From: Fibrobacter sp. UWB11
GTDB taxonomy: Bacteria; Fibrobacterota; Fibrobacteria; Fibrobacterales; Fibrobacteraceae
Assembly (NCBI RefSeq): GCF_900143015.1
Contig: NZ_FSRT01000001.1
Location: 744,001 to 808,000 of the forward strand
DNA length: 64,000 nt
Direction of reading: 5' to 3'
Made by a program: the position numbers and the translations under genes. Shown piece by piece: positions 22,899 to 31,590 of this stretch (its first letter is position 1; the number at the start of each line of letters is the position of its first letter). Under the pieces are notes generated by a model. It saw only the letters and a list, made by a program, of their open reading frames with translations, had not been told where the DNA came from and did not search any database.

Positions 22899-25800
22899 AT
22901 GAATAATTTAAATGTATTTAAAAAGGTGCGAATAGGTTTAATCCTACTCGTGATGTTTTTAATCTCTTCAACCGCATGGGCCGTGCCTACCCCTTCTCCT
23001 GTCAAGTACATTGACGAGAATGGCGATGTACAGGAAATTTCGAAGTATACCGAAGTGGCTGTTAATGATGACGGGGCCCTTAATATTAAGGGTAGTGGTT
23101 GGTATGTGGTCAAAGGCTCGATTTATGCAACGAAGGCCGTCAATATCTTCACCGATGTAAACCTAGTTCTTACCGATGGCTCGGAACTTACCATTGATAT
23201 TTCTGCTGATGGTACAGAAGACCAAACTGTTTTCAATGTTGGTCGATTGGCTATTTATAGTCAAGAGGATCAATCGGGTACATTGACTTTAGAAAGTAGT
23301 GCTAATGTTGAAACTTCCTATGGTATTGCTGCTTTTGGGGATGTGATTATTGCGGGTGGTTATGTAAAATCAACCGCAAGATATGCAATATATACTGTAG
23401 GAAATACAACAATTAGAATTATTCGTGGTACTGTTTCTGTGGACGCACCAGCAAAAGTAATTGGCTCTAAAGGCCTTGATAGTAAAAACATAATCATTGA
23501 TGGGGGTAGAATATTTGCTAACAGTACTGCTGGCTCTGGTTTTTTCGCTGAAAATAATCTTTCTATTAATGGTGGCTATATAGATATTACGGGCAAGGAC
23601 AATGGTTGCTTTGCTAGAAATGATTTCTTTATGACGGATGGTTCAATTAAAATACAAGCGGCAAATAATGGCATTGATTCCTATAATGGCAATATCTATA
23701 TTTCTGGAGGCTCTATAGATGCGACCGTTTCACATTATCAAGGCACGGGTCTTTTTGCGAATAAAGGAAAAATCGTTGTTTCCGGTGGCTCTATAGACTT
23801 ATCTGTACGGCAGTATATTAATGGAATTTCTGCAAAAGATTCTCTAGTTCTCGGATGGACGAATACCTACGATTATATCAAATCTTCGGGTTTCTCTAGT
23901 GGCAAGGCTGTTGTTGTTGGTGCTTATGACAAGGATGGAGCGCTCGTGCTTAATAGCATATCGTTCAAGGACGAAGAAGGCAATGGGTACACCGGCGATA
24001 TTACTGGAAATCTTAAAGAAATCCAAAACAAGAAGCTTACACCGGCTTTTAAGATTGCTTTTGAAACTGGCGATGAAAATGTGGTTGTCGATCCGCTGTT
24101 TGTTGGTGTCTACGGAACATCGACAAAACCTGCAGACCCAAAACGCAATGGCTATAAGTTTGTAGGCTGGTACACCGATAAAGATTTTAAGACGGAATTT
24201 GACTGGAATGAAAAAATTTCACAGGATATTACGGTGTATGCCAAATGGAAAAAAGAGTTGCCTCCTGTCAAGTATCTTGATGAAAATGGCGAGACGAAGA
24301 CTATTACAGATTACATCGAGCTTGTCGGTGACGAATCTCCGGACGATCCGATGTTCAAGAATGGCGGCTGGTTTGTGGTCAAGGGCGAAGTGACGTATGA
24401 TGAAGCCCAGGGGCATTATTTGCCGTTCGAGTTGCAAATTGACAAAAATTGGAACCGTTTGGGACCGGATGTCAACCTGATTCTTGCAGATGGTGCCAAG
24501 CTGACTGCGAAGAATGAGGATTACGATATGTCGTTTAGGAATCTGGCCGTCTATGCCCAGAGCACTGGCGAAAATATGGGAAAGTTCGAGGTCTATGCGA
24601 AAAATAGCACCGCTATAGATGTATTTAATGCATTTACCGTTTATGGAGGCTCTGTCAAGGCTCATTCATTTGAAGAATATGAGTATGGTATTTGGGCTGG
24701 TTCAGTCACGGTTAACGGTGGTATAGTCGATGCTGCTGGTATTACTTATGGTATTTATGCTGGCGATAGGAAAGTTATCGTCAATGGCGGTTCTGTTACC
24801 GCAGCTGGTTTCAGTGGAATTTTTGGTTATGAAGGAATCGAAATTAACGGAGGCGATGTCGATGCGACCGCGACAGGAGTTTCCGATGAAAACAATTTCA
24901 GTTATGCTATTGGTTCTTGGTATGATGTTAATGTAAATGGAGGCTCTCTTACTGTACATGCCAAAGACAAAAGCAGTTATGGCGTGTTTGTGAGTGGCTC
25001 TGTAGCACATTTAAATGCTGGTGAGGTCATTGCCGATGGTGAAGGTAGTGGCATTGCTGCACGACCCTCATGTTCGTCTTCTGGTGTTGAACTTGCTGGG
25101 GCTACCGTCACGACTAACCGCTATACTTATATTGATGATTTGAGGTCTAAAAGTGGTTTCTTTGTTAAAGTTGCGAATGACGTTCTCTATACCGATGGCG
25201 AAGGCAATGTCTTTGAAGGTTCCATTTTTAAATGGGATGATTTGGTTGGTGAGTTTATTGACAAGCTTGACGTTGTCGCTGGCAAAACCCTCACTCCAGT
25301 TTATAAGATTTCTTTTGAAACAGGCGATGAAAATATTTCTATTGAGTCTCAAAAACTTGCTGCTGGTACAACCCCGACCAAACCTGCAGACCCAAAACGC
25401 AATGGCTATAAGTTTGTAGGCTGGTACACCGATAAAGATTTTAAGACGGAATTTGACTGGAATGAAAAGATTTCACAGGATATTACGGTGTATGCCAAAT
25501 GGAAAAAAGAGTTGCCTCCTGTCGAGTATCTTGACGAAAATGGCGAGACGAAGACTATTACAGATTACATCGAGCTTACCGGTGACGAATCTCCGGACGA
25601 TCCGATGTTCAAGAATGGCGGCTGGTTTGTGGTCAAGGGCGAAGTGACGTATGATGAAGCCCAGGGGAATTATTTGCCGTTCGAGTTGCAAATTGACAAA
25701 AATTGGAACCGTTTGGGACCGGATGTCAACCTGATTCTTGCAGATGGTGCCAAGCTGACTGCGAAGAATGAGGATTACTATATGTCGTTTAGGAATCTGG

Positions 25801-27416
25801 CCGTCTATGCCCAGAGCACTGGCGAAAATATGGGAAAGTTCGAGGTCTATGCGGAAAATAGCACCGCTATAGATGTATTTAATGCATTTACCGTTTATGG
25901 CGGCTCTGTCAAGGCTGTTTCGGAAAACAGTGATGGTATTAGTGCTGGTTCAGTCACGGTTCACGGTGGTATAGTCGATGCTGCTGGTACTTCTTCAGCT
26001 GAATATTCAGGTTTTGGTATTTATGCTAGCGATGAGAACGTTATCGTCAATGGCGGTTCTGTTACCGCAGCTGGTTTCAGAGGAATTTTGGGTTCTAGAG
26101 GAATCGAAATTAACGGAGGCGATGTCGATGCGACCGCGACAGGAGTTTCCGATGAATACAATTTCAGTTATGCTATTGGTTCTTGGTATGATGTTAATGT
26201 AAATGGAGGCTCTCTTACTGTACATGCCAAAGACAAAAGCAGTTATGGCGTGTATGTGAGTGGCTCTGTAGCACATTTAAATGCTGGTGAGGTCTTTGCC
26301 GATGGTGAAGGTAGTGGCTTTGCTGCACGACCCTCATGTTCGTCTTCTGGTGTTGAACTTGCTGGGGCTACCGTCACGACTAACCGCTATACTTATATTG
26401 ATGATTTGGGGCCTAAAAGTGATTTCTTTGTTAAAGTAGCCGTAAATGTTCTCTACACCGATGGCGAAGGCAATGTTTTTGAAGGTTCCATTTTTAAATG
26501 GGATGATTTGGTTGGTGAGTTTATTGACAAGCTTGACGTTGTCGCTGGCAAAACGTTGCGTCCGGTCAAGCCGAATATCGTCGTTACACAAGATGGTGAG
26601 GGTAAGATCCATGCCGAAATCAACGGAAACTACATCGGGGAAGATGATTTCATAATAACGGATAGAATTGAAGTTGACGAAGTGAAGTTTGAACGCGATT
26701 TTACGACCGAAGGCTATTCTACCATAGTGCTTCCGTTCAACATAAAGACTAGCCTTTTAGTTGGTGTTGATTCTGTTCTTTCGTTTAATGGCATTGTCTT
26801 GGATGAAAATAAAAAGAAGGCCGTGGCCATGCAGGTTGTATGGGAAAAATCAATGGAAGAAGTTGAATTGCGAGCTTACACTCCGTATATGATCAAGATG
26901 AGCGACAAGTCTCTTGAAATTCTTGGCTCTGTAGTCTTGGAAACGACTCGCGATGCCGTTACCGAAAAGGATGGCTGGGAATTCCGTGGAACATATTCTT
27001 TCATGAAGTGGACCGAGGACAGTCCGGATTTGGGCCGAGTCTATGGCTTTGCCGCTTCTTCTGAAGGTGACGTGTCTGTAGGTCAGTTTGTTAAAGTCGC
27101 TGCTGGGGCCAGTATCCGTCCGCTGCGTGCTTACTTGATTCACAATGTGCCGAGCATGGTTCGCGCTAATGGCTACTATGCGAACCGCAACGTGGCTTCT
27201 ATAAAGGATGAACTTCCGGAACAGATGAATTTGGTCATTGTGGGTAAAGACAAGAACGGCGAAGAACACACGACTGTCATTGGCCAGTTCAATACCCGCA
27301 GTGGAGAATTCCGTGCGAATAGCGTAAAGCGCGTGTACGACCTCAAGGGGCGTTCTGTGAACAAGGATGCTCGAAAGGTACGTGGTGCCTATTATGGAAA
27401 AAATTTACTACATTAA
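22899..27416 (+). CDS. Giant secreted repeat protein with InlB/Flg_new-type repeats and C-terminal sorting-like tail
   Basis: 1,505 residues. Signal peptide ends at STAWA (about residue 28). Three blocks of short glycine/asparagine-rich beta repeats (VNGGSV, INGGYI, ISGGSI, INGGDV patterns) look like a parallel beta-helix. They are separated by two nearly identical ~65-residue units, FETGDEN ... KRNGYKFVGWYTDKDF ... ITVYAKWKKE, the Listeria-Bacteroides (InlB B-repeat) module. Blocks two and three are a near-identical tandem duplication. The last ~30 residues (RVYDLKGRSVNKDARKVRGAYYGKNLL) resemble the type IX/Fibrobacter C-terminal sorting tail (Y-D-L-x-G-R ... G-x-Y). A cell-surface or secreted adhesin-like role is likely. 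A 43-residue peptide gene follows. Confidence 0.8.
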   Translation: MNNLNVFKKVRIGLILLVMFLISSTAWAVPTPSPVKYIDENGDVQEISKYTEVAVNDDGALNIKGSGWYVVKGSIYATKAVNIFTDVNLVLTDGSELTIDISADGTEDQTVFNVGRLAIYSQEDQSGTLTLESSANVETSYGIAAFGDVIIAGGYVKSTARYAIYTVGNTTIRIIRGTVSVDAPAKVIGSKGLDSKNIIIDGGRIFANSTAGSGFFAENNLSINGGYIDITGKDNGCFARNDFFMTDGSIKIQAANNGIDSYNGNIYISGGSIDATVSHYQGTGLFANKGKIVVSGGSIDLSVRQYINGISAKDSLVLGWTNTYDYIKSSGFSSGKAVVVGAYDKDGALVLNSISFKDEEGNGYTGDITGNLKEIQNKKLTPAFKIAFETGDENVVVDPLFVGVYGTSTKPADPKRNGYKFVGWYTDKDFKTEFDWNEKISQDITVYAKWKKELPPVKYLDENGETKTITDYIELVGDESPDDPMFKNGGWFVVKGEVTYDEAQGHYLPFELQIDKNWNRLGPDVNLILADGAKLTAKNEDYDMSFRNLAVYAQSTGENMGKFEVYAKNSTAIDVFNAFTVYGGSVKAHSFEEYEYGIWAGSVTVNGGIVDAAGITYGIYAGDRKVIVNGGSVTAAGFSGIFGYEGIEINGGDVDATATGVSDENNFSYAIGSWYDVNVNGGSLTVHAKDKSSYGVFVSGSVAHLNAGEVIADGEGSGIAARPSCSSSGVELAGATVTTNRYTYIDDLRSKSGFFVKVANDVLYTDGEGNVFEGSIFKWDDLVGEFIDKLDVVAGKTLTPVYKISFETGDENISIESQKLAAGTTPTKPADPKRNGYKFVGWYTDKDFKTEFDWNEKISQDITVYAKWKKELPPVEYLDENGETKTITDYIELTGDESPDDPMFKNGGWFVVKGEVTYDEAQGNYLPFELQIDKNWNRLGPDVNLILADGAKLTAKNEDYYMSFRNLAVYAQSTGENMGKFEVYAENSTAIDVFNAFTVYGGSVKAVSENSDGISAGSVTVHGGIVDAAGTSSAEYSGFGIYASDENVIVNGGSVTAAGFRGILGSRGIEINGGDVDATATGVSDEYNFSYAIGSWYDVNVNGGSLTVHAKDKSSYGVYVSGSVAHLNAGEVFADGEGSGFAARPSCSSSGVELAGATVTTNRYTYIDDLGPKSDFFVKVAVNVLYTDGEGNVFEGSIFKWDDLVGEFIDKLDVVAGKTLRPVKPNIVVTQDGEGKIHAEINGNYIGEDDFIITDRIEVDEVKFERDFTTEGYSTIVLPFNIKTSLLVGVDSVLSFNGIVLDENKKKAVAMQVVWEKSMEEVELRAYTPYMIKMSDKSLEILGSVVLETTRDAVTEKDGWEFRGTYSFMKWTEDSPDLGRVYGFAASSEGDVSVGQFVKVAAGASIRPLRAYLIHNVPSMVRANGYYANRNVASIKDELPEQMNLVIVGKDKNGEEHTTVIGQFNTRSGEFRANSVKRVYDLKGRSVNKDARKVRGAYYGKNLLH
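24126..26565 (+). repeat. Tandem duplication of about 1.25 kb inside the giant repeat gene
   Basis: Unit A starts near 24126 and unit B near 25380, a 1,254-bp offset that becomes 1,266 bp after an in-frame 12-bp difference around 24665-24760 / 25920-26030. Long stretches are identical between the units. The differences cluster in one segment (HSFEEYEYGIWAG against VSENSDGISAG). Confidence 0.85.
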
Positions 27417-27450
27417 CCCCCAAACCTTAAACAATTGAATACAAAAGAAT

Positions 27451-27582
27451 ATGAAAAAAGAACAAGAACAGAAAAAAGAATACACATCTCCCGAGATGAA
27501 AATTGTTGAATTGCGTCATGAACTCAACTTGATGCAAGGAAGCGGTTCTGAACCACCTCCTTGGAGTGACCAGCTCGGCTAG
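27451..27582 (+). CDS. 43-residue peptide with a YTSPEMKIVEL-type leader
   Basis: ATG at 27451 to TAG at 27582. The N-terminal half is highly charged and carries YTSPEMKIVELRHELNLM. The C-terminal half is short, glycine/serine/proline-rich and ends QGSGSEPPPWSDQLG. From memory, short genes with a Y-x-x-P-x-M-x-V-V-E start and a variable Gly/Ser tail are common in Bacteroidales and Fibrobacter, without assigned function. It follows the giant secreted protein by 34 nt and is closed by a strong terminator, so it is the last cistron of that transcript. It could be a precursor or signalling peptide or an accessory to the secreted protein; nothing in the sequence decides. Confidence 0.65.
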   Translation: MKKEQEQKKEYTSPEMKIVELRHELNLMQGSGSEPPPWSDQLG

Positions 27583-27601
27583 TCTATTGTAAGGACTGTG
27601 T

Positions 27602-27636
27602 AAACCCCGAAAGTTTTTAAGACTTTCGGGGTTTTT
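27602..27636 (+). terminator. Terminator after the small peptide gene
   Basis: 13-bp perfect stem AAACCCCGAAAGT / ACTTTCGGGGTTT, then TTTT. Confidence 0.88.
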
Positions 27637-27698
27637 ACGTATATGGATTTTGAAAATGGAATCGATTTCATTATATTAGTATCGTAAAAGGGGATTTT

Positions 27699-28508
27699 AT
27701 GGCAAATATTTTGAAGTTTGAATGTATCGATAACGCTAGACAACTTGGAGGCATCTTGGCGGGGGGCCGTTGTGTCAAGCATAATAAACTTTTTCGCAGT
27801 AGCAACTTGTCTAAGGCGACTGAACATGATTTGCACCGTCTGCGCGACGAGTTTGGCGTTCATCAGGTGATTGATTTCCGTTCTGATTTTGAGTATATGC
27901 GCAAGCCGGATAAACTGCTTGATGGAATGCAGTCCATTTTGATTCCCGTTCTTGACGAATCCATGCATGGCGATGCGTTTAACAAGGATCAGGTGGTGCC
28001 TGCAACGGGTGTTGACTTTATGGAGTTCCTTTTTGGAATTGCTCGCCATCCGATTGCAAAGACGTTGAAAGACAAACTTTATAATTATTTTGTCGAAAGC
28101 AATTATGCACATCGGCAGTACAGAACGTTCTTCGAAACTGTGCTTGCGCAAAAAGGGGCGCCTGTTCTGTGGCATTGCACGTCGGGCAAGGATCGCTGCG
28201 GCTTTGGTGCGGTATTGATGCTTGCTGCTCTCGGGGCCGACGATAACGCTATTCTAGACGATTACGCGGAATCCGAAAACTCGTACCGCAAGCCGCTTGA
28301 AGCGATGACCGCCAAAGGTCGTGCATCGGGAATGACGGATGAACAGCTCGATATTCTACACTTCTTGGTGAGTGTCAAACGCGAGTATATGGAAACCCCG
28401 GTAAAGCGAATTAATCAGGAATATGGATCGCTACTGAACTTTATACAGAAAAAAATCGGGGTGACACAGGCTCAGATTGAATCCCTGCGGAAATACTATT
28501 TGGAGTAA
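27699..28508 (+). CDS. Tyrosine phosphatase (Y_phosphatase3 family)
   Basis: 269 residues, cytoplasmic. The phosphatase loop is WHCTSGKDRCG at 158-168, with nucleophile Cys160 and Arg166. The family consensus ends GKDRTG; here the Thr is Cys, a small deviation. Other family features are NARQLGG near the start, LFRSSNLSKAT (31-41) and VIDFRSDFE (58-66). Members act on phosphotyrosine or phosphoinositides. ATG at 27699 has AAGGGGA upstream. TATATT at 27672-27677 is a likely -10 element. The gene sits alone between two terminators. Confidence 0.88.
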   Translation: MANILKFECIDNARQLGGILAGGRCVKHNKLFRSSNLSKATEHDLHRLRDEFGVHQVIDFRSDFEYMRKPDKLLDGMQSILIPVLDESMHGDAFNKDQVVPATGVDFMEFLFGIARHPIAKTLKDKLYNYFVESNYAHRQYRTFFETVLAQKGAPVLWHCTSGKDRCGFGAVLMLAALGADDNAILDDYAESENSYRKPLEAMTAKGRASGMTDEQLDILHFLVSVKREYMETPVKRINQEYGSLLNFIQKKIGVTQAQIESLRKYYLE

Positions 28509-28511
28509 ACG

Positions 28512-28542
28512 AAAAAACGCAAGCAAGGTGCTTGCGTTTTTT
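28512..28542. terminator. Strong bidirectional terminator between phosphatase and purC
   Basis: 14-bp perfect stem AAAAAACGCAAGCA / TGCTTGCGTTTTTT around a three-base loop, between convergent genes. Confidence 0.92.
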
Positions 28543-28567
28543 AATGCCGTTTTCGTAACTAGAACGA

Positions 28568-29452
28568 TTACAGTTCCGGTTGCTTGCCGGTGAGGCGCAC
28601 GAAGATTTCTTCGTACTTGGCGAGCGTGTTCTTCACGACATCTGCCGGAATTTCCGGACCCGGGTAGGTCTTGCCCCAGTCGAGAGTTTCGAGCCAGTCA
28701 CGAACGTACTGCTTGTCGAAGCTTTCCTGGTTCTTGCCGACCTGGTACTTGTCTGCCGGCCAGTAACGGCTGGAGTCCGGAGTGAGCACTTCGTCGATGA
28801 GGATGGTTTCGCCATCGATTTCACCGAATTCGAACTTGGTGTCAGCGAGGATGATGCCCTTGGAGGCAGCGTAGTCGCGAGCCTTCGTGTAGATGTCGAG
28901 GGACATGTCGCGGAGCGTCGTTGCGACCTTTTCGCCAACGATATCGAAAGTCTGTTCGAAGCTGATGTTTTCGTCGTGACCAACGTCGGGCTTGGTGCTC
29001 GGCGTGTAGAGCGGCTTTTCGAGTTTCTGGCAGAGCTGCAGGCCTTCGGGGAGAACGTGACCGCAGATCTTACCGGTCTTCTGGTAGTCCTTCCAGCCAG
29101 AACCCACGATATAACCGCGCACGATGCATTCGACGGAGTGGCGGTGAGCCTTCTTCACGATCATGGAGCGACCGCGGAGGTAGTCGGCGTGCTTCTTGAG
29201 CACAGCCGGGTATTCGTTCACGTCGGCGGTAATGAGGTGGTTCTTCATGCCTAGGTGCTGGAACCAGAACAGCGAAAGCTGGTTGAGGATTTTGCCCTTA
29301 CCAGGAATCGGGGTGGGGAGCACCACGTCAAAAGCGGAAAGACGGTCGCTAGCGACCATCAGGAAGCTGTCGCCGAGGTCGTACATGTCACGTACTTTAC
29401 CTTGGTGGAACAGCGGAACTTCGGTAATGGGAGTATCAAATTTTAAGCTCAT
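28568..29452 (-). CDS. purC: SAICAR synthetase (phosphoribosylaminoimidazole-succinocarboxamide synthase)
   Basis: 294 residues, the length of the longer (yeast-like) PurC form. It joins aspartate to CAIR with ATP in purine synthesis. Signature segments are GKVRDMYDLGD near the N-terminus, VASDRLSAFDVVLPTPIPGKG, ECIVRGYIVGSGWKDY, and LADTKFEFGE with LIDEVLTPDSSRYWP for the ATP and metal site. It is not in a purine operon here. There is no ribosome-binding site; TACATTTG lies upstream so that transcription would start about 3 nt before the ATG. Confidence 0.95.
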   Translation of the reverse strand: MSLKFDTPITEVPLFHQGKVRDMYDLGDSFLMVASDRLSAFDVVLPTPIPGKGKILNQLSLFWFQHLGMKNHLITADVNEYPAVLKKHADYLRGRSMIVKKAHRHSVECIVRGYIVGSGWKDYQKTGKICGHVLPEGLQLCQKLEKPLYTPSTKPDVGHDENISFEQTFDIVGEKVATTLRDMSLDIYTKARDYAASKGIILADTKFEFGEIDGETILIDEVLTPDSSRYWPADKYQVGKNQESFDKQYVRDWLETLDWGKTYPGPEIPADVVKNTLAKYEEIFVRLTGKQPEL

Positions 29453-29460
29453 AGTGCAAG

Positions 29461-29468
29461 CAAATGTA
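29461..29468 (-). promoter_or_regulatory. TACATTTG element upstream of purC
   Basis: A perfect TAnnTTTG element on the minus strand, 8 nt before the ATG at 29452, with no Shine-Dalgarno sequence between. Confidence 0.4.
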
Positions 29469-29493
29469 GAAAAAGTAGCTGTTTGTAGCTAGT

Positions 29494-29781
29494 CTAAATC
29501 TTTCCAAAATCAATTTTATCATCGACTTTGATGTCTTCTTTTTCTTCGTAATGAAGCTTGGCCTCGGGCATTTCTCCCATATAGGTGCTTTCGGCGTTTT
29601 GTGGCGTGGGCATTTTGGTATTCATGTATGTCTGTGTATCGCGACCTTCGCGGACGAGCTGCTTTTCGTTGGCCGTGTTCCCGATTTCTATAGGTTGATA
29701 GCCACGTGGATCGGAGCTGGCGCATGCTTCAAAAATCAAAGATGTTGCAATAGTTGCTAAAAGTAATGCAATCTGTTTCAT
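29494..29781 (-). CDS. Small lipoprotein of unknown function
   Basis: 95 residues. Signal peptide with FEAC at 17-20, lipidated Cys20. The mature part is short, hydrophilic and acidic toward the end (KEDIKVDDKIDFGKI), with no recognised domain. TTTTGGAGGGATC upstream of the ATG is a strong ribosome-binding site. It follows no gene closely and precedes purC on the same strand by 41 nt. An outer-membrane or periplasmic lipoprotein is likely; the function is unknown. Confidence 0.7.
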   Translation of the reverse strand: MKQIALLLATIATSLIFEACASSDPRGYQPIEIGNTANEKQLVREGRDTQTYMNTKMPTPQNAESTYMGEMPEAKLHYEEKEDIKVDDKIDFGKI

Positions 29782-29951
29782 GATCCCTCCAAAAGTTTTT
29801 ATACAAAATACGAAAAATTAAGGATGCATGAACAATGTGTGTGACTTTTTTTCCATATACAACACGATGTTGCATATAGAATATTTTTGTATAAAAATCT
29901 GTAAAAATCTGTATTTTTAATCAAAAATCTAAATTTTTGTTGCATAAAGTA

Positions 29952-29980
29952 TTGACTTTGCAAAAAATAATGGTTATATT
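29952..29980 (+). promoter_or_regulatory. Promoter of the Ser-linker lipoprotein gene
   Basis: TTGACT at 29952-29957, exactly 17 nt, TATATT at 29975-29980. Transcription would start near 29987, leaving a ~22-nt leader with AAAGGAGG. Confidence 0.65.
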
Positions 29981-30009
29981 GGAAGTGTGAAAAGATAAAG
30001 GAGGTTCTT

Positions 30010-31497
30010 ATGAAAAAGCTTTCGTTTTTTACTTGCTCTGCGTTTGCTGCGTTTATGTTTGCTGCTTGTAGCGATGATCCGGTGACGGGTGCTATTCCGC
30101 CAGCAGGGGGGAGCGGCCAAGGTGGCGGAACCGTGTTGGATTCCACGCGCAACATGTCTCTCAATTTAAAGGGCTGTTACGGTCATCCGTATGATGCCTT
30201 GATGAAAACTGCAGCGGATAATCCGAAGGCTTATCTGGTTGTCGATGAAGCTGGATATCATGTGGTGATTCTAAATATTACGGATGCTTGCGGCTATGCA
30301 AGTGTTGTGTTCAATAACCAGCGTGTGCTCGATACGCTTAAAGTCCAATTTGATGGTAGTCCGACAGATTGCATGTGCCTTACTGATGAATGGTTCGATA
30401 TTGATCCGCTTGACGCCGACATCAAGTATTTTGTGTATCAACGCACTGTTTATGAAGTCGTGACTGAACCGCTCCCTGTAAGGAGTTCTTCGAGTGCAAC
30501 AGTAGTCTCGTCTTCAAGCGAAATTGCGTTGTCGAGCGCGGTTGTGGAATCTTCTTCGTCCTCGACGCCCGCTTATTCTTCGTTTGTCGTTCCGGTTTTC
30601 TCGTCATCCTCGGTTCATGTTGAAAGTTCGTCTTCTGTTGCGCCGCCGGGCCCGACTCACCATATAATTACAGATGCTACTGCTCAGTGCAGTGCCAAAA
30701 GCCGCGTTGTTGATGATCCCTGGCTAGATGGCGCGACTCCAGTCCAAGCAATTAGGCCCAAAGATGAAGATTATGCACTTCCGCCGGTTGCCTTGCGTTA
30801 TGCAGGTACGGAACGCACAAGCTTTAGCATAGAAAATATTTCATTTGCTTGTGATGTCACCATCGACACCTTGGATGTTTATGTGATTGGCGAAACTGTT
30901 TATGTGAATGCCAAAATGAATTATGATAATGCGAAACGTTGTCTCTGTGAGTCGAAGGTGAGTTTTGCTGTAGATAACGATCCAGGGTTTTGGCATGCTC
31001 GTTGGCTCGTTTTGGATGATGGTTCCAGTATAAATTTACAGAACAAAATGGATATTTACGACATGGATGTGATTACGATTGATGAAACCAAACCACGTCA
31101 AGAAGCGAAGAATGTTGTTGTTGTTTGCAAAAATGATAGACGTACTGCTGATTTATTGGGTTCGTCCAATGCTGTATTGTCCGATGTTCAAGACGTGGCT
31201 ATGGATACGGCCTCGAATCGGTCAACAGCCTATATGGTTGATGATGGTGACGGCTTTGTTACTCTTCGTCTTGAAAATATTCAGTTGGGATGTGGTGTGA
31301 AAAATGCTGAATTTGAAGTTGTTGCGTACGAAGGTGTTTTGTATGTAAATTCGAAAAATACAGGAAGCTTGTATGCGACCAATTGTATTTGTCCGTCTCG
31401 CATTTCACTTCAGATAGAAAAGGATTCTCGTTTTACTGATGTTGATTATGTTGTCTTTGATAACGGGGGCTCTATTCCGTTGTATAAAACAAAATAA
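30010..31497 (+). CDS. Lipoprotein with three related beta domains and a poly-Ser linker
   Basis: 495 residues. Signal peptide and FAAC lipobox (Cys20). Three copies of a ~100-residue domain are visible (about 50-145, 235-345, 365-490). Each contains a DACGY/FACDV/LGCGV cysteine followed ~35 residues later by a C-x-C pair (CMC, CLC, CIC) and a V-D/Y-x-V-F/L-D closing strand, so three disulphides are likely. A 75-residue Ser-rich linker (about 158-232) separates the first domain from the other two. AAAGGAGG precedes the ATG. The domain is not one I recognise; a surface substrate-binding or structural role is conceivable. Confidence 0.75.
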   Translation: MKKLSFFTCSAFAAFMFAACSDDPVTGAIPPAGGSGQGGGTVLDSTRNMSLNLKGCYGHPYDALMKTAADNPKAYLVVDEAGYHVVILNITDACGYASVVFNNQRVLDTLKVQFDGSPTDCMCLTDEWFDIDPLDADIKYFVYQRTVYEVVTEPLPVRSSSSATVVSSSSEIALSSAVVESSSSSTPAYSSFVVPVFSSSSVHVESSSSVAPPGPTHHIITDATAQCSAKSRVVDDPWLDGATPVQAIRPKDEDYALPPVALRYAGTERTSFSIENISFACDVTIDTLDVYVIGETVYVNAKMNYDNAKRCLCESKVSFAVDNDPGFWHARWLVLDDGSSINLQNKMDIYDMDVITIDETKPRQEAKNVVVVCKNDRRTADLLGSSNAVLSDVQDVAMDTASNRSTAYMVDDGDGFVTLRLENIQLGCGVKNAEFEVVAYEGVLYVNSKNTGSLYATNCICPSRISLQIEKDSRFTDVDYVVFDNGGSIPLYKTK

Positions 31498-31520
31498 AAA
31501 ATGATAGCAACTCCTTGGAA

Positions 31521-31551
31521 AAAAGGCTCTGTCCATCGGACAGGGCCTTTT
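31521..31551. terminator. Terminator between the lipoprotein and the FISUMP gene
   Basis: AAAAGGCTCTGTCC / GGACAGGGCCTTTT stem (one G-U pair), three-base loop; usable in both directions. Confidence 0.85.
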
Positions 31552-31590
31552 CTATAAAGTCTGGATTTTCTACTTGCTAACTGCTGCTAG

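Noticed and set aside
24126-26565. Assembly artefact as the cause of the duplication
   Set aside because: The copies differ at many scattered positions and in one segment of different length, so they are real distinct units rather than a duplicated read.
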